Shown: positions 10,201-20,724, counted from the stretch's first letter. The stretch is 64,000 nt of DNA from Chloranthus sessilifolius (GCA_021018995.1 CM037597.1:2679299-2743298), one strand, 5' to 3'. The notes: generated by a model not told the origin, from the sequence alone. Translations and numbers: made by a program.

Positions 10201-11582
10201 GACTAAACCAGGCGCTTTGAATTTCTCCAGTTCCTCCTGACATCTGTTATGAGAGAACACAGACCGCTTTTCCCATGACAGCGATTCAACTGCGAATCTT
10301 CCAAAGGATATTGAACCATGATCGAGGATTAGGTTGATTGATGTTGCCTGTTCATCAAATAATTAAAATATATAATATAATAAGCAAAACATTGATGGAA
10401 GCCTAAATAAAGAACAAATTTAATGGAACACTTAATTTATTACAAAGAAGACTAAATTTCAAAAGCGCAACACGTACCACTTGTCCTTATCTGAAAAGAA
10501 AACTTCATTTACATTTAACAGATCTGAAAGTCTAAGTTTCAAATTGGGCATTTTTGCATCATGTACAAGAAAATTTAGTTTGTTGACGATCTTGCATTTT
10601 TTTTATGATGGGTTTTATTCAAGGGTCTTCGACATTTGTTGAAGATGTCATATACGTAAACTTCAGGCAAAACTTGTTATTTTAACAACTAAAAAAGGGA
10701 AAATCGGCTATATAACCTAATAAGAAGCCAAATGAATCTTTCTACAACGCCATGAAATCTAAAAGGATCAGATGAAGAGTAGATATCTATTAGAGTAGGT
10801 TTTGGCAGATTGAGCATACAGTTAGAGCTTGACCAGTTTAACTGTGTATTTTTCATGTTCAAAAAGAAAGAAGAGGAGAAAGTCGTCGATTCATAATCAA
10901 GATAAATATATCTCATACTTAACAAACCAAAACAGTTGGCTAAAAAAAAAGTACACTATTATTCACAACTCCGCTGATGTGTATAACACACAAAGCAGAT
11001 GAGATTGGCAACGTACAATTTCGATTTCTTTTATAAGCTAAACCACATTATAACCAGTTCTGCGATACAGAAAGATATAGATAAATGATTAGCTTGTACA
11101 CATAGTCACCAAGTTGGGGTTCAAGAATAATTCATTAATGTTAAAAATCAGAAAAATCAAGCAAATTTGGCAAGTTTAGGGAAAAATTTGGAGAAAAATA
11201 TTAGAATTTTCTTTTTTAAAATTAAAAAAATAATAAAAATCAAGATTTATTAAAAAATATGGATTATTCGTGAAGTTTTTAAAACCAAGTTTTTCACATA
11301 ATAATTCGTGATTAGTTCGTAGAAAGATAGAGATAACCAATACATTTGTATGAAGTGAAAAGTGAGTTGAAGATGCAGTTGATCCAAATAATCAAAATAA
11401 TATGACAAGCACCTATAAATGTGGACGACGAAAATTAGCTTGCAGAAACATGACAAACATGTAAATCCAAAATTAGTGAAATCAAGTCATGAATCATTAC
11501 AATGACTTACATTGGAATCATTCCGATCGGAGAACTCGTCATGTGACCAGTCACAGTAAGCACCACCAATATCAGCAGCCAT
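4116..11582 (-). CDS. WVD2-like / TPX2-family microtubule-associated protein, nine coding exons
   Basis: My model joins exons 11511-11582, 9661-10347, 8752-9105, 8495-8556, 8285-8374, 7957-8056, 5205-5429, 4232-4281 and 4116-4140. All have GT-AG borders and consistent phases, giving 554 aa. The N-terminal region has the conserved ISFGRF, SLSWEKRSVFSHN and 'APGLVAQKKAYFEEYYKRI' block (residues about 37-88) typical of WVD2-like 7 proteins. The middle is Ser/Lys/Thr-rich linker. The C-terminus has the TPX2 signature (S-K-F-x-A-S-P-x-P-x-F-Y) and KKITPSR. The family binds cortical and spindle microtubules. The exon for the central TPX2 helix (KLEEK-like) was not found between 5430 and 7956. Exons 6 and 7 are both phase 0, so direct splicing keeps frame. 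Exons 1-3 and 7 are firm. Exons 4-6 are likely. Exons 8-9 are tentative. Confidence 0.75.
4741..5105. mobile_element. hAT-type MITE, family C, in intron 7 of the WVD2-like gene
   Basis: The ends are 'catagtgaccaag' and 'ttggtcactatg'. The target duplication tcgacgat/tcgacgag (4733-4740 and 5106-5113) matches at 7 of 8 positions. Its right end lies 100 bp from the TPX2 signature exon. Confidence 0.75.
5205..5429 (-). CDS. WVD2-like gene, exon 7: tandemly triplicated TPX2 signature
   Basis: The acceptor is 'ccctgcag' (5437-5430) and the donor is 'aaaaag|gtcatt' at 5204, phase 0, 75 codons. The signature appears three times: QSSKFAASPWPNFYRG, QSSKFAAPPQLSSYKG and QSSKFIASPLPSFYKS, in units of about 60 and 57 bp. 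As known to me, family members have one such block (R-x-S-x-x-F-x-A-x-P-x-P-x-F-Y). The third copy is followed by IPKPADKK, which leads into KKITPSR of the next exon. Confidence 0.7.
5700..6545 (+). mobile_element. LTR-like promoter segment (retroelement remnant)
   Basis: A foldback 'actgtcgggtggacggacgt' with its complement ending 'cccgacagt' (6004-6083) is followed at once by TATAAAAAGGG (6081-6091), as in plant LTR promoters. After it comes an ATG frame at about 6254 (MSGPSLEMTVEGNSFSLWKG then stop) resembling a copia gag start. No second LTR or pol gene is present. It lies in the large intron 5430-7956 of the WVD2-like gene on the opposite strand. Confidence 0.4.
6550..6830 (+). pseudogene. 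L1-type LINE reverse transcriptase fragment
   Basis: The translation TQLQYADDIIIFCRAESKES contains the reverse-transcriptase catalytic box YADD (6594-6605), followed by a K-x-x-L-x-x-x-x-x-V-S-G-Q-K-V-N-L-H-K pattern as in plant L1 ORF2. A stop at 6671-6673 and further frame breaks show it is dead. The rest of the RT is absent. Confidence 0.7.
6880..7290 (+). pseudogene. RTE-type LINE 3' end
   Basis: The order of blocks resembles the C-terminus of plant RTE-clade LINE proteins, with several frame breaks: M-R-M/C-x-x-x-M-N-x-C, then a W-F-G-H-V/C-R-x-P-E region, then E-x-R-R-D-M-K-E-C and 'MGKGYDDDYDDYDD'. It ends in a GATGAT-type simple repeat (7260-7290), the kind of tail these elements carry. 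Confidence 0.55.
7380..7875 (+). pseudogene. LINE ORF2 tail with RNase H domain remnant
   Basis: The frame at 7643-7867 reads KLNFEGSLASIGGTYREFEARV...NELEGRAILEDLRI. This is the RNase H (RVT_3) pattern KLNFDGS...GIGG..R......L.......NEAE..AL..GLR with the first catalytic Asp replaced by Glu (NFEGS). Upstream, SLWKQRNKRA resembles the W-x-x-R-N linker of plant LINEs. It lies just outside exon 6 of the WVD2-like gene, antisense to it. Confidence 0.6.
7957..8556 (-). CDS. WVD2-like gene, exons 4-6
   Basis: These are three short exons: 8495-8556 (NTSKEKTATIG...QENRR), 8285-8374 (GCEVRESIVMDSQLAMSKRR...) and 7957-8056 (SRSTNLLAQKESNHTG...RRQKQNE). The joins are phase 2, phase 2 and phase 0. Family parallels are the ENRR block, a R-x-S-[IL]-[IV]-M-[DE] block and an R-S-N-x-R block ahead of the TPX2 helix. 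If the exon 4 donor is not used, translation stops at TAG 8487-8485, giving a 394-aa protein without any TPX2 domain. Confidence 0.55.
8752..9105 (-). CDS. WVD2-like gene, exon 3 (basic linker)
   Basis: The acceptor is 'ttttttgcaag' and the donor is 'cag|gtgaac' at 8751, phase 0, 118 codons. The product is rich in Lys, Arg, Ser and Thr (VPASPVRNNRKLDHRV...), as in the basic linkers of WVD2-like proteins. The preceding intron (9106-9660) is largely one MITE. Confidence 0.8.
9194..9624. mobile_element. Palindromic MITE family P, 9-bp TSD, in intron 2
   Basis: The arms are long and almost fully complementary: 'ggatacctctgtt' at the left against 'aacagaggtatcc' at the right, through 'gcgcctacgtctgaaacc' and 'ggtttcagacgtaggtgc'. 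The flanks taatttatt (9185-9193) and taacttatt (9625-9633) match at 8 of 9. A 9-bp duplication with long inverted arms fits a Mutator-type MITE. It fills most of the 555-bp intron 2. Confidence 0.8.
9661..10347 (-). CDS. WVD2-like gene, exon 2 (conserved KAYFEEYYKRI block)
   Basis: The acceptor is 'gaacag' (10348-10353) and the donor is 'aag|gtaata' at 9660, phase 0 at both ends, 229 codons. It carries the diagnostic SISFGRF...SLSWEKRSVF stretch and 'VAQKKAYFEEYYKRI', then an acidic, Ser/Glu-rich low-complexity tail. GTG at 10260 is an internal Val codon, not a start. Confidence 0.88.
11100..11335. repeat. Family C MITE, left part only
   Basis: 'catagtcaccaagttgggg' at about 11100 matches family C ends, and the interior has the usual 'aataattca' and 'tttggagaaaaat'. 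The right end is not found. It lies in intron 1 of the WVD2-like gene. Confidence 0.45.
11511..11582 (-). CDS. WVD2-like gene, coding exon 1
   Basis: Exon 1 starts ATG at 11582 and encodes 24 residues (MAADIGGAYCDWSHDEF...). It ends with a strong donor GTAAGT (11510-11505), phase 0. Upstream on the minus strand is 'ttttctcag' at about 11640-11630, a good acceptor for a 5'UTR intron. A four-codon upstream reading frame (ATG at 11617, TAA at 11605-11603) would sit in the leader. Confidence 0.7.
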
Positions 11583-11636
11583 TTCTTCCAAAGCCAGATT
11601 ACTTACACCAATAACATCCCCCTAAACACCTGAGAA

Positions 11637-12500
11637 AATAAAAACCAAGCTCCACATGAAAACAAAAAAGTGGCTAAAAAATCATAAGTTTCAGTTCTAC
11701 CCATCTATGATTACAGACCCCAGAATCCAAATTTCAGGGTTTTCCAGCTACCACACCAATTTCGTTATTACCAACCCTGAAATTAACATCAGACTCAAAT
11801 AACTGAAATAATAATAATAATAAATCAAGCTCCACATTTTTTTTTTTTAAAGGGTAGAAAAAAATTATAATTTCAGCTTTTCCCATCTATGATTATAGAC
11901 CTCAGATTCCCAAATTCTGGGTTTTTCAGCTACCACAACAATTTCAATATTACCAAGCCTGAAATTAACATCTCCCTCAAATAACTGGGAAAAAAAAAAT
12001 CAATCTCCACAATTTAAAACAAAAAATGCTAAAAAAATCATAAATTTCAGCTCTTCCCATCTAACAATACAGACCCAGATTAAAAATATCCAGAATTCTT
12101 GAACTTCCAATATTACCCACACTGAAAAGACAAAAACCAATATCCTAGCTCTTTTAATAGAGATACAGACTAAAACAAGAAAAAGGCTAAAAAATCATAA
12201 ATTTCAGCTCTTCTCATCTATATGATTACAGACCCAAGATTCCAAAATTCAGTATTTTTGAGCTACCACAACAATTTCGATATTACCAACCCTGAAATTA
12301 GCATCTCCCTCAAATAATTGAAAATAAATAAATAATCAAGCCACACATTTAAAAAAAAAAAAAAAAATCACAAATTCAGTTCTTCCCATTTAAAACTACA
12401 GACCCAGATTCCAAAATTCAGAATTCTTGAGCTACCAAAACAAATTCAATAATACCCACCTGAAAATACAAAAAACCAATATCCTAGAAAAAGCCAAACA
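11637..12500. repeat. Tandem array of about five or six imperfect 150-185 bp units
   Basis: The block 'catctatgattacagaccc' ... 'agctaccacaacaattt' ... 'accaaccctgaaatta' ... 'ctccctcaaataa' recurs at about 11700, 11885, 12055, 12215 and 12385. Each unit is separated by an A-rich spacer with poly(A) or AAT runs. The array abuts the acceptor upstream of coding exon 1 of the WVD2-like gene, so it would lie in the 5'UTR intron. Confidence 0.8.
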
Positions 12501-13396
12501 GAGTCATGGCAGCTAATTTTAAAAGGCAAAACGTGGTAGTAGAGCAGTTTGGAAACCTCTTTAAGTAAATAGTATACTAATTTTATTGGGTTTGGTAACG
12601 TAGCTATAAGATTTCTGAGTCAGGGGGGAGCGTCAAGATTACGACGGGCTGGTTGTAGTTAAGAGAAGAGAACGTTATAACACAAATAAGTGAGGTAATT
12701 TAATAGAATTTTTTTAAAGGGCAAAAGGTGAAGTAACTTGTGTCTTCCCTTTTCTTGCTGTTTTTCGACAACTTTTTTTCCCACTTCGTTTTATTGGATG
12801 AAACGCAACCCACCAAGTGCACATGGAGCCCGTGGTTGTAACGTTGGCAGCGATTGACATCAACGGGCCAACGAGCCATTAAGAGATTTTTGTCTGTTCA
12901 AGACTTCAAGGTTTTTTATTTTATTATTATTTTTAAGCTGTCTTCTACAGGATCAGGGCCCCTTAAATTCTGTGAAATTAAGCTTTTCTAAGATTCAGCA
13001 GCTTCATAAGCTTAACAATCTTATGAGACACTCCTCTTCTTATCATCTTCTAAACCAAAGTGAAATTAAAAAGAGTAAACATCGGGCATATGTGATACAT
13101 ATAGGCCGGCTCTTATATGGACGGGTGTAAGTGTAACCATGGTTTTAATTTTTAAATCTCGCAAGATGAGATTCTGAAGTGTTTTGTTTCGGGATAAAAC
13201 ATAAAAAATATTATAATTTATATAAGGTATTAATCTTGTACACTATTAAAAGTGTATTACTCATTACATATAAAATAAATAAATAAATAAAAATAGTATA
13301 GCACTCATTCAATTTGTACACAGGAGACTATTTTAAAAAAGAAAAAAGTGTACTAAATCAATTTGTACACAGAAGACTATTTTATCCAAACATTAT
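12501..13396. other. Intergenic/intronic AT-rich DNA, nothing recognised
   Basis: No coding exon, RNA gene or complete transposon is seen. Short (AAAT)n runs occur at about 13270-13290. If the 5'UTR exon at 21.9 kb is right, this is 5'UTR-intron sequence. Confidence 0.4.
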
Positions 13397-13540
13397 CTAG
13401 GGATGCAAGCTTTGAACCGCACACCAAAACCGAACCAAAAATTGAGGCTCCCGAATCGAACCATACCAAAAACCAATTCAAACCAAACCGAACCTCAATT
13501 CGGTTCGAGTGGATCGAAACCGAAAACCAAGGGTGTTCTT
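13397..13540. repeat. Family D MITE fragment
   Basis: It begins 'ctagggatgcaagctttga' and continues with ccgaacc/ggttcgg-type repeats, as in the complete copies at 20725-21093 and 44318-44634. The matching right terminus is not found, so it is truncated. Confidence 0.5.
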
Positions 13541-14149
13541 TAACTAGGATGTGTTCCAATCATGAACAAATCACTTGGATTGTTTATATTGGTCCAAAAT
13601 ATTTGCTATATAATATTGAAGTGTTTTTTAATGGTGTAAGATCATTCAAAAGATTATTTTCATTTCACGTCATCTTGTCGAGATACAAGACGTCTAATGG
13701 CTAATTTTTTATAATTATTTTAAGTTGTAGATATTTTTGAATATTTTTCCAAGATTATCTTATATGTGCCTTTTTAAAAATCTCAAGTCAATACGTATCA
13801 GATAATATCAATTATGGGTTGGCCAAACTAGTTGATATTAATGTAAAATATTCAAAATTATATAAATAACTTAAAATAACAATAATAAAATGACATAATA
13901 AGACATTTTGATATTATATCCAGCTTAGGCCGATACGACCGGATATTTAACCCTATATCAAATCAGAGGTTTATTTCATTAAGCCTCTTCGTACCTCACA
14001 AGCTCCAACCCGAATAAAGCGGCAGCCCAAGATTTTATATCCACCTTGAATCAAAGGATGGAGATCATTTCCACCACCACCGCCTCCCCTTAATCTTCCA
14101 GGCAATATATACTTGAGCTCATCACCCATTTATCAAGTGTGGATTCATG

Positions 14150-14630
14150 TGGCATACATATGAGCGGGGTTCTCAGGTCACTTTTGAGAAGGTATTTCAT
14201 GTGGAACCAACATTTGACCGTTTAATACGTAGGCTGAGATCTTGTGTGGAAGATTGGTACGAAAAATGATTTTTATTATTTACAACTTGTGAACTTGCGA
14301 CCTCACGCCACCTCTTGTAGTCGGTATGCATTGACCTCTTTGAAACAGACGATGGAGATCATTTTTTATCCCAATCTTCCACACAATAGGTCTTGAGATT
14401 ATGGGCATACCAACAAAGGGTCAATTATTTATTTCGCGTGGCAATGTGGCACACATACCAAAAAAGCATTAAAATCATATTTGAGAGTGAGGCGTGTCAT
14501 ATGATTTTAAGGTCAGCTTTTGATAAGTGTGCCTTGTAGAATGAAAACCTGCCCATCAAATGATACCCTCAGCAATCTCAAAATCCATTTTGTGAAAGAT
14601 TAGGACGAAAAAGGCTCTAATTCAAAGGAT
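14150..14630. repeat. Family P MITE, composite copy
   Basis: Opposed arms carry 'tgacctctttgaaacagacga', 'aatcttccacacaatagatc' and later 'aatctcaaaatccattttgtg'. Part of a second copy overlaps at the left (14150-14290). The outer ends are not sharp. Confidence 0.5.
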
Positions 14631-15569
14631 TCAAAGGATCTATGCATGGGTGGTGGAGGATAGAGAGTGAGGTCACACAAGGGGATATAAATCGCGGTAC
14701 CCAAATTGTTAACTCTCCATTAAGCTAAAGGCTACACGTGGTACATTCACCAAAGGTTAAAACCAGGTGGAAACTTCAACTAGAATATTATAAACAGGAA
14801 GATAATTTTACAAACAGCTTATATAGCGCGACGTGACTGATTGCAATGCTTAAGCCACTCTATATGTTCAGGCAGTCATGTCGTGCTACGGCTACTTTTG
14901 AAGAGCCAGATATGCGAAAATCCCTCCAACCATGCTTTTTAAATTCCCGTGAGTTCGAAGAGTTCCTTTAAGTCTTCAAATTAAAGAATCTCTTTTCACA
15001 CTTCAAATGTAAAAAATTATTATTATATTTCAAAATTATTGATCACTAGAGGGAAGGAACTGTAATAAAATAATAATAATTGAATAGTGTGGTTGAAGAA
15101 TAAAATCAAGATATTCTTCAAATTTTGTAACACAATTTGAGTTCTTTAAATTTTAGCCACACCAACATCTGCACTTTTCACGCTAAATGTAGCCTACTCT
15201 TCATGTTCAGAAAGAGGACATTTTACTATAATGCCCCCAAATTTATTTGTTGAACGGTAAAATTTAAAAGTATTTTAGTAATCTTATTATTGACATAATC
15301 GCAGCCTTATCCTATTTATATGGGAGTTATAATATTACTAAATATATTAAAATTATTATTTGTTCTAAAAAAAAAAAAAAATTTTAAGAAGTAGCAACTC
15401 CTATGAATCCTATCAATTTTCTTATTAATCGGCTAAAGCTTAGATTATTAATAGTTCCAATAGCTATTTCAATAATAGCCCACTAATCTATTTGTTGACA
15501 AACTTTTTTGACCATGATCAATTTACTCAACCAATCTAAAGGCCAAGATTTAAAAGATTAAGATCACTT

Positions 15570-15925
15570 ATGGCATAGTTCTTTGCTAGCCCCTGTCAGA
15601 ACAGAGTTCGCCTATTTAAATTGGTTCTCATTCTCTTTTCTAACTCCCTGCATATGAGGATTTACCTGTTCTAACAATCACCTCCCTACTCTTTACTAAC
15701 TCTCTATCAAAGCAAATAAAATCTGGCTTGGTAAAGAGTGAGTAGAGAGGAGGGTAAAACTACTGAATAGGTAAATCTTGCATAAAATCTTGCTATGCAA
15801 GGAGTTATCAAGGAGAGGGGGTACCTGCTAAAGCAGTTAGTGAGATGTTAGCAAAGAGGATGGGAACCTGCTAAAGCAAGTGAACTCTGCTATAGCAGGG
15901 GCTAGCAGAGAGCTATGTCATACGC
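15570..15925. mobile_element. MITE with tgctagcccctg terminal arms
   Basis: The left arm is 'ggcatagttctttgctagcc' with 'cctgtcagaacagagttcg'. The right arm is the complement, 'gtgaactctgctatagcagg' with 'ggctagcagagagctatgtc'. The interior is non-coding. The class is uncertain because no convincing target duplication was identified. Confidence 0.6.
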
Positions 15926-16790
15926 AACCTAACTCTCCTAGAGGCTATTTACACACGTGTCAAGTATGCCTCATTGCGCTCAAAACTCTACATAGAGATA
16001 TTGACGATGATTATCAAATATCGCAGAACAAAATATGATATGATGAGATAGAATGCAATAGAAACAAAGCCAGGGATAATCCGTTGTTCTATAGCCCCAA
16101 GGCTATTTACAACTAGCCAATTTAGAATTCTCAAACAATATAGTAGTCAATTCAGAATTCTTAGACGATGTACTAGTAGTGCATCAAAGATGCAGTCATC
16201 GATTCCTCCTAAGAAGCCACAATTAATGCGAGCAAACATATTAATTAGGAGAAACACATTTTTGCTATGCTACTATTATTTTTCCATCTCACTTAAGTAA
16301 TTTAATACTATACAAGTAAGATTATATAAACATAGCAACCTTCTCATATTCCTATGAGAAAATAAGACTGCATAAAAAGAAGTATTAAAATAAATATTTA
16401 TTTGAAAATCCACCATGAGCCTTGTTTATATTTTTTATTTTTTATTTTTTATTTTTTATTTTTTAAAAGAGCCTTGCTCATTTAATCTAATGACAAGGTT
16501 TCAATGACGATCTGTCATAGGGCACTTTGGTATTCTATTATAGTAGCATTAAATCTCATTATAAGGGTGTTACTAAGACATATTAACATAACCCATTATA
16601 AAAAGTCTCACCTAAAAATTAATTATATATTATAAAACTTCTGCATAAATTTAAAAATATTATAATATTGTAATGCAATCTAAATGCGGGGAAATAATTA
16701 TTTCTTGTCGGGTGGTTATAATTACTATTAAAGGATTTTACGACACTAAAATAAATAAGAAATAAAATAAGAAGGATAACGAAACATGAC

Positions 16791-16935
16791 CATAGTGACA
16801 AATTTCTTCCATTCTCCCAAATTTCTCCAAAATTTACTGAAATTTTTACCTAAATTTTTTCAAAATTTAATCTAGATTTATCCAAAATGATTCGAAATTT
16901 CAAAATATTGCCGTAAACAAAATTTGTTACTTTGA
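16791..16935. repeat. Short family C-like MITE
   Basis: It begins 'catagtgacaaatttc' and ends near 'aaatttgttactttg'. The body is made of 'caaaatttactgaaatttt' type repeats. The ends are degenerate and no target duplication is clear. Confidence 0.4.
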
Positions 16936-17459
16936 TCATAACAGGCTTTTAACAAATTGGGCGATCATCCACTAATAAGCGAAGTGACACGTGTTTGGGC
17001 AATCGAAGCTATCAAAAGAATAGCTAATATTGGGAGGTACCCTGACCCCAAAAATACATTGACGAGAGATTTGAACTATCTGATTGAAGCACTTTAATTT
17101 TAATATAGACAATTGTACAGAATTTTTTAGCGGTCCCGTATGGTCCTATTCATATAAGCATAGTTACAAAAATTGACTTTTTTTTATATATAAAAAAAAT
17201 AATTGTTTAAAAATGAGTTTTTTCATAAAACGTTGGGAAAACATTTAAAACGTGTTTTTTTTTTTAAATTGCTATTTTTACATTGTAATTTGTAAACGTA
17301 TTTTTTATGAATTTTTGCCAAAAACTTCTGCTTCCCCCACCCTAATAAATTTGTAAATGCTGTCTAAGCAGGAATGGATAATTGTAAATTTACTTTTTTA
17401 GACAAGCAAAATATCTGTTATCTGGTGAAATCATTGAAAGACACAAAAAGAGTTTCCAT

Positions 17460-17871
17460 CATAGTCACAATTTTTTCCAAATTTCACCAAAATGGGATTC
17501 CATAAATTTCTCCAATTTCAATAAATCCACAAAAAATTTCAAATTTTTGACAAATTTTGAAATTTCGGAGTTGTCAAATTAGATTCATTGTTTGATTAAT
17601 TGCACTATCTATCGTATCTTTGTGATGTTTCTTATTATTATGCGTTCATGTCAATTGTGAATTATATAATGCATATATTTTATTATTTAAAATAATAATT
17701 TTTCGGTTTAGATAGGTAAATATATGTTTTGCATTTTTTCATAATTTATATTATTTTTTATTATTTATTTTTATAATCCACAAAATTTTCTAGTATTTTT
17801 TTTACCAAAAAAATCTTTCCTGAATTTGTCTGAAGCGAACTGAAGCGACCCTACTAAACTTTGTTACTATA
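17460..17871. mobile_element. hAT-type MITE, family C
   Basis: The ends are 'catagtcacaattttt' and 'aactttgttactata'. The flanks gtttccat (17452-17459) and gttttcat (17872-17879) match at 7 of 8. The interior is AT-rich and non-coding. Confidence 0.65.
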
Positions 17872-17979
17872 GTTTTCATATCATTGTCTCCCACTAAAAA
17901 AAGATATTGAAGAATATCCAATCGTAGCAAAAAGCCAAACTTTTGTAATTAATATTATGGATAAACTTTTTAAAAAGGC

Positions 17980-18600
17980 ATTTTTATCTCACACCATTAA
18001 AGTTTGATTTATCATCATGTCATGTGGCACACATCTATGACTAATCTAAATCGTTCAAGTGGTAATCCATCATTAGAACATATCTCAGCCAAAGATACAT
18101 GTGCATAAGTAGATGTAAATCATTTGATTGGTGAACTTAAATATCAACCACCAAAATTGAAAGCAACGGATGATGTTATAGTCAACGGATCAGATGGTTT
18201 AAATCTCCTTGAAACACTATTTTTAGGCTTGTTTCACTTCAATCTATGGTCTATCATTTGGACAGGACAGACCACCCACATCTTAAATAGTTGATTGCGT
18301 AAGATCATTTAAACACCAAAAATAAACACCATTTTGGTGTTTAAATGACGGGAAGGAGAGTCGGATCCTTTTCATAAAGGAGTAATGGCTCTTCACCAAC
18401 ATTTAAATATCAAAACGGTGTTTAAATGATCTTATATCATTAAATTAGACATTTTATCTTACACCGTTAATGTGTGATTTATCATGATGTTAAGCCGTGC
18501 ACACCTTTGATCAATCTAAACTGTTCAAATGGAAATCCATCATCAGAACATAACTTGGTCCAAAGAAACATGCCTAAAACTTTATCCATATAATATTTAG
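17980..18600. repeat. Inverted/direct repeat region around a gtttaaat palindrome
   Basis: A block 'gatttatcatcatgtcatg ... aatccatcattagaacata' (17990-18090) recurs as 'gatttatcatgatgttaag ... aatccatcatcagaacata' (18470-18570). Between them lie the opposed sequences 'atttaaacaccaaaa' and 'ttttggtgtttaaat'. A third relative lies at 28110-28240. It is an unclassified repeat family. Confidence 0.5.
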
Positions 18601-18759
18601 TAGTATAACTGAATTAATTTAATTTCTTTGAATCAATTAATTCAAAACTTCGTTTTTCTTCTCAAAAAAGAAAAATAACTTACTTCGTTTTAAATTAATT
18701 TATTGAATTTCAAATTATAAGCTTTTTATGGATGCTCATCTGCTTAGTCTCCTGCATTT

Positions 18760-19140
18760 CTATTATGGTAGATAAGTATTACAAGAAGGATAGCTCTATT
18801 AGCACATTCAAAATCATTGAATACTTTAAATCGGACAATGGAAATCATTTTATGTCCGAAATCTTCCACATAATGGAAATCTAAAGGCCATGGGCATACG
18901 ATCATATTTATATTCCATGTGGCATACATTCCCAAATGTGACCTGAAATCAGGTGGCACGCATCACAGTAAAGCATGATTTTCTTTTAAGAATGTGTTAT
19001 GAAATCAAAAATTGATCGTCCACTGGTATGCTCGTGATCTCAAGATCCATTCCGTGGAAGATTGAGACAAAAAATGATCTAATTCAAAGCAGTCAATGAT
19101 TTTTATCATAAGTGCCCTCAGTAATTCAGTAGGTGCGAAT
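18760..19140. repeat. Family P MITE copy
   Basis: The opposed arms include 'aaatcttccacataatgg' and 'gatctcaagatccattccgt', with 'catgtggcacacatt'-type arms between. The terminal bases are diverged. Confidence 0.55.
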
Positions 19141-19482
19141 ATAATTATCCTTTAAAGTAACAAGAATTAGAAGTTACAACTATCTAATTGTAGAATCTCA
19201 AGTAATTAAAAGGTTTGCTTAAAGGGTCAAGTCAAGTTAAATATTTTCTTATGCATGGTCATGTACAAGACACGTGCATTCCTACCACTTCCAAAAGAAT
19301 ATGAAGGGATTAAAGGTATGCTTAAAGGCTAGTCCAATTAAGGTATTGATTCAAAGCAAATCCTATAAAGACAAAATCACATGAAAACCTTTTCAACCAT
19401 CAAGTTAGGAATAATACTTATAGCTTATCTAACGATAATAATCCTATGAAGATTCTGTGTTGAAATAATCATATCATCTGAG

Positions 19483-19655
19483 TATGATTCAAAATTTCAG
19501 CCGATAATTCAAATTATTGGCCTAATCTTATCAATTTCAGTCCCCGCCGAAACAAAAATTTAATCAGAAATTTCGATCAAATAATGTATGAAAGGATAAT
19601 TTTTGGCTGAAATTTTCGGTTTCAACCATGCCCGAAACTGGTATTTTGACCCTTG
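19483..19655. mobile_element. hAT-type MITE, family F, copy 1
   Basis: The interior reads 'ttcaaaatttcagccgat ... ggctgaaattttcggttt ... ttttgacccttg'. The flanks catctgag (19475-19482) and gatctgag (19656-19663) match at 7 of 8. Confidence 0.6.
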
Positions 19656-19794
19656 GATCTGAGTGTGCAAATCATATCATTTTCTAGCAACCATATTTTG
19701 TTTGGTTGCAGCCCAGAAATCGAATCGGCCAAACAATCTTAACGGCAAGATCATTGTTTCATCACTGCCAAAAATATGTTTCGGGCTGGGATTT

Positions 19795-20020
19795 AACAAT
19801 AGCTATATAAAAACAATATTAAAGAAAAAAAATTAAAAATTCCCAAAGGGCATTTTTGATATTTTATTCGGTTCACTTCGGATACATATTGGTCCATCAG
19901 ACCCGACATTGACTGATATTTAACCCAATATTTATGCCATATATATCTTACCAAATATGGCCTAACCCGATACATATAGTCCGATATAATAGATATCTCC
20001 AATTTTTAAAACCATGGTTT
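19795..20020. repeat. Family E-related repeat (gatacatat/ccgatat motifs)
   Basis: Motifs such as 'cggatacatattggtcc', 'gatatttaaccc' and 'acccgatacatatagtccga' are shared with 59000-59310 and 13740-13980. The boundary 'tttttaaaaccatgg' resembles the end at 59305. Ends and target duplication are not resolved. Confidence 0.4.
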
Positions 20021-20111
20021 CGGTCAATCCACATAGTGGTCTTCAAGATGGACCATCTGGATATCTTCCACAGATCCTGAGTGTTGTATAGATGTCCTGA
20101 ACACCATCCTC

Positions 20112-20283
20112 CAAGGTTCAAAATTAAAGCCGATAATTTAAATTATCAGCCTAATCTTATCGGTTTCGGTCCACACCAAAATGAAAATTTGATCAGAAAA
20201 TTTGGTCAAATAATGTATGGAAGGATAATTTTCGGTTTCGGTCATGCTCGAAACCGAAAACAAAACCAATATTTTGACCCTTG
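20112..20283. mobile_element. hAT-type MITE, family F, copy 2
   Basis: It starts 'caaggttcaaaatt' and ends 'ttttgacccttg'. The flanks ccatcctc and ccatcctt match at 7 of 8. Dense 'cggtttcggtcc' motifs keep several frames open by chance. Confidence 0.7.
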
Positions 20284-20296
20284 CCATCCTTGGTGC

Positions 20297-20480
20297 CAAG
20301 GATCAAAATTTCGGCTCAAATGACCAAAATTTCGGCCAAAATTATCGGTTTCGGTCCCCACCAAAACCAAAATTTTGGACCGAAACTTCGGTCTATTTTG
20401 TATGGGGTTCATATTTTCGGCCGAAATTTCAGTTTCGGTCCCCTCCAAAACTGAAATGAAATCCAAAATTTTGATCCTTG
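20297..20480. mobile_element. hAT-type MITE, family F, copy 3
   Basis: It starts 'caaggatcaaaatttcgg' and ends with the complement 'ccaaaattttgatccttg'. The flanks cttggtgc and cttgttgc match at 7 of 8. It sits 13 bp from copy 2, so two related elements chose adjacent targets. Confidence 0.72.
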
Positions 20481-20724
20481 CTTGTTGCTGGGCCATAGTA
20501 TGTGATACCCATTCTTTATCTAAATTCATAACCCAAACGGAGGGTTCGGTCCAATTGGGTTGAATCGGATTTAGAGTTCAACCACATCTGCAGCTCTTGG
20601 ATATGAAAATTTGACTTTCATGATTTTTTTGTTTATAGGATGACGTGCAAAAAAGATTCTTCTATTTTCAAGGACCGCAGATGTGGTTGAACACCAAATC
20701 CAATTCAACCTGATTGGACCCGAC

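Noticed and set aside
10689-10925. 78-codon minus-strand frame in intron 1 of the WVD2-like gene
   Set aside because: It has no domain and AT-biased composition, and it would break the phase between exons 1 and 2.
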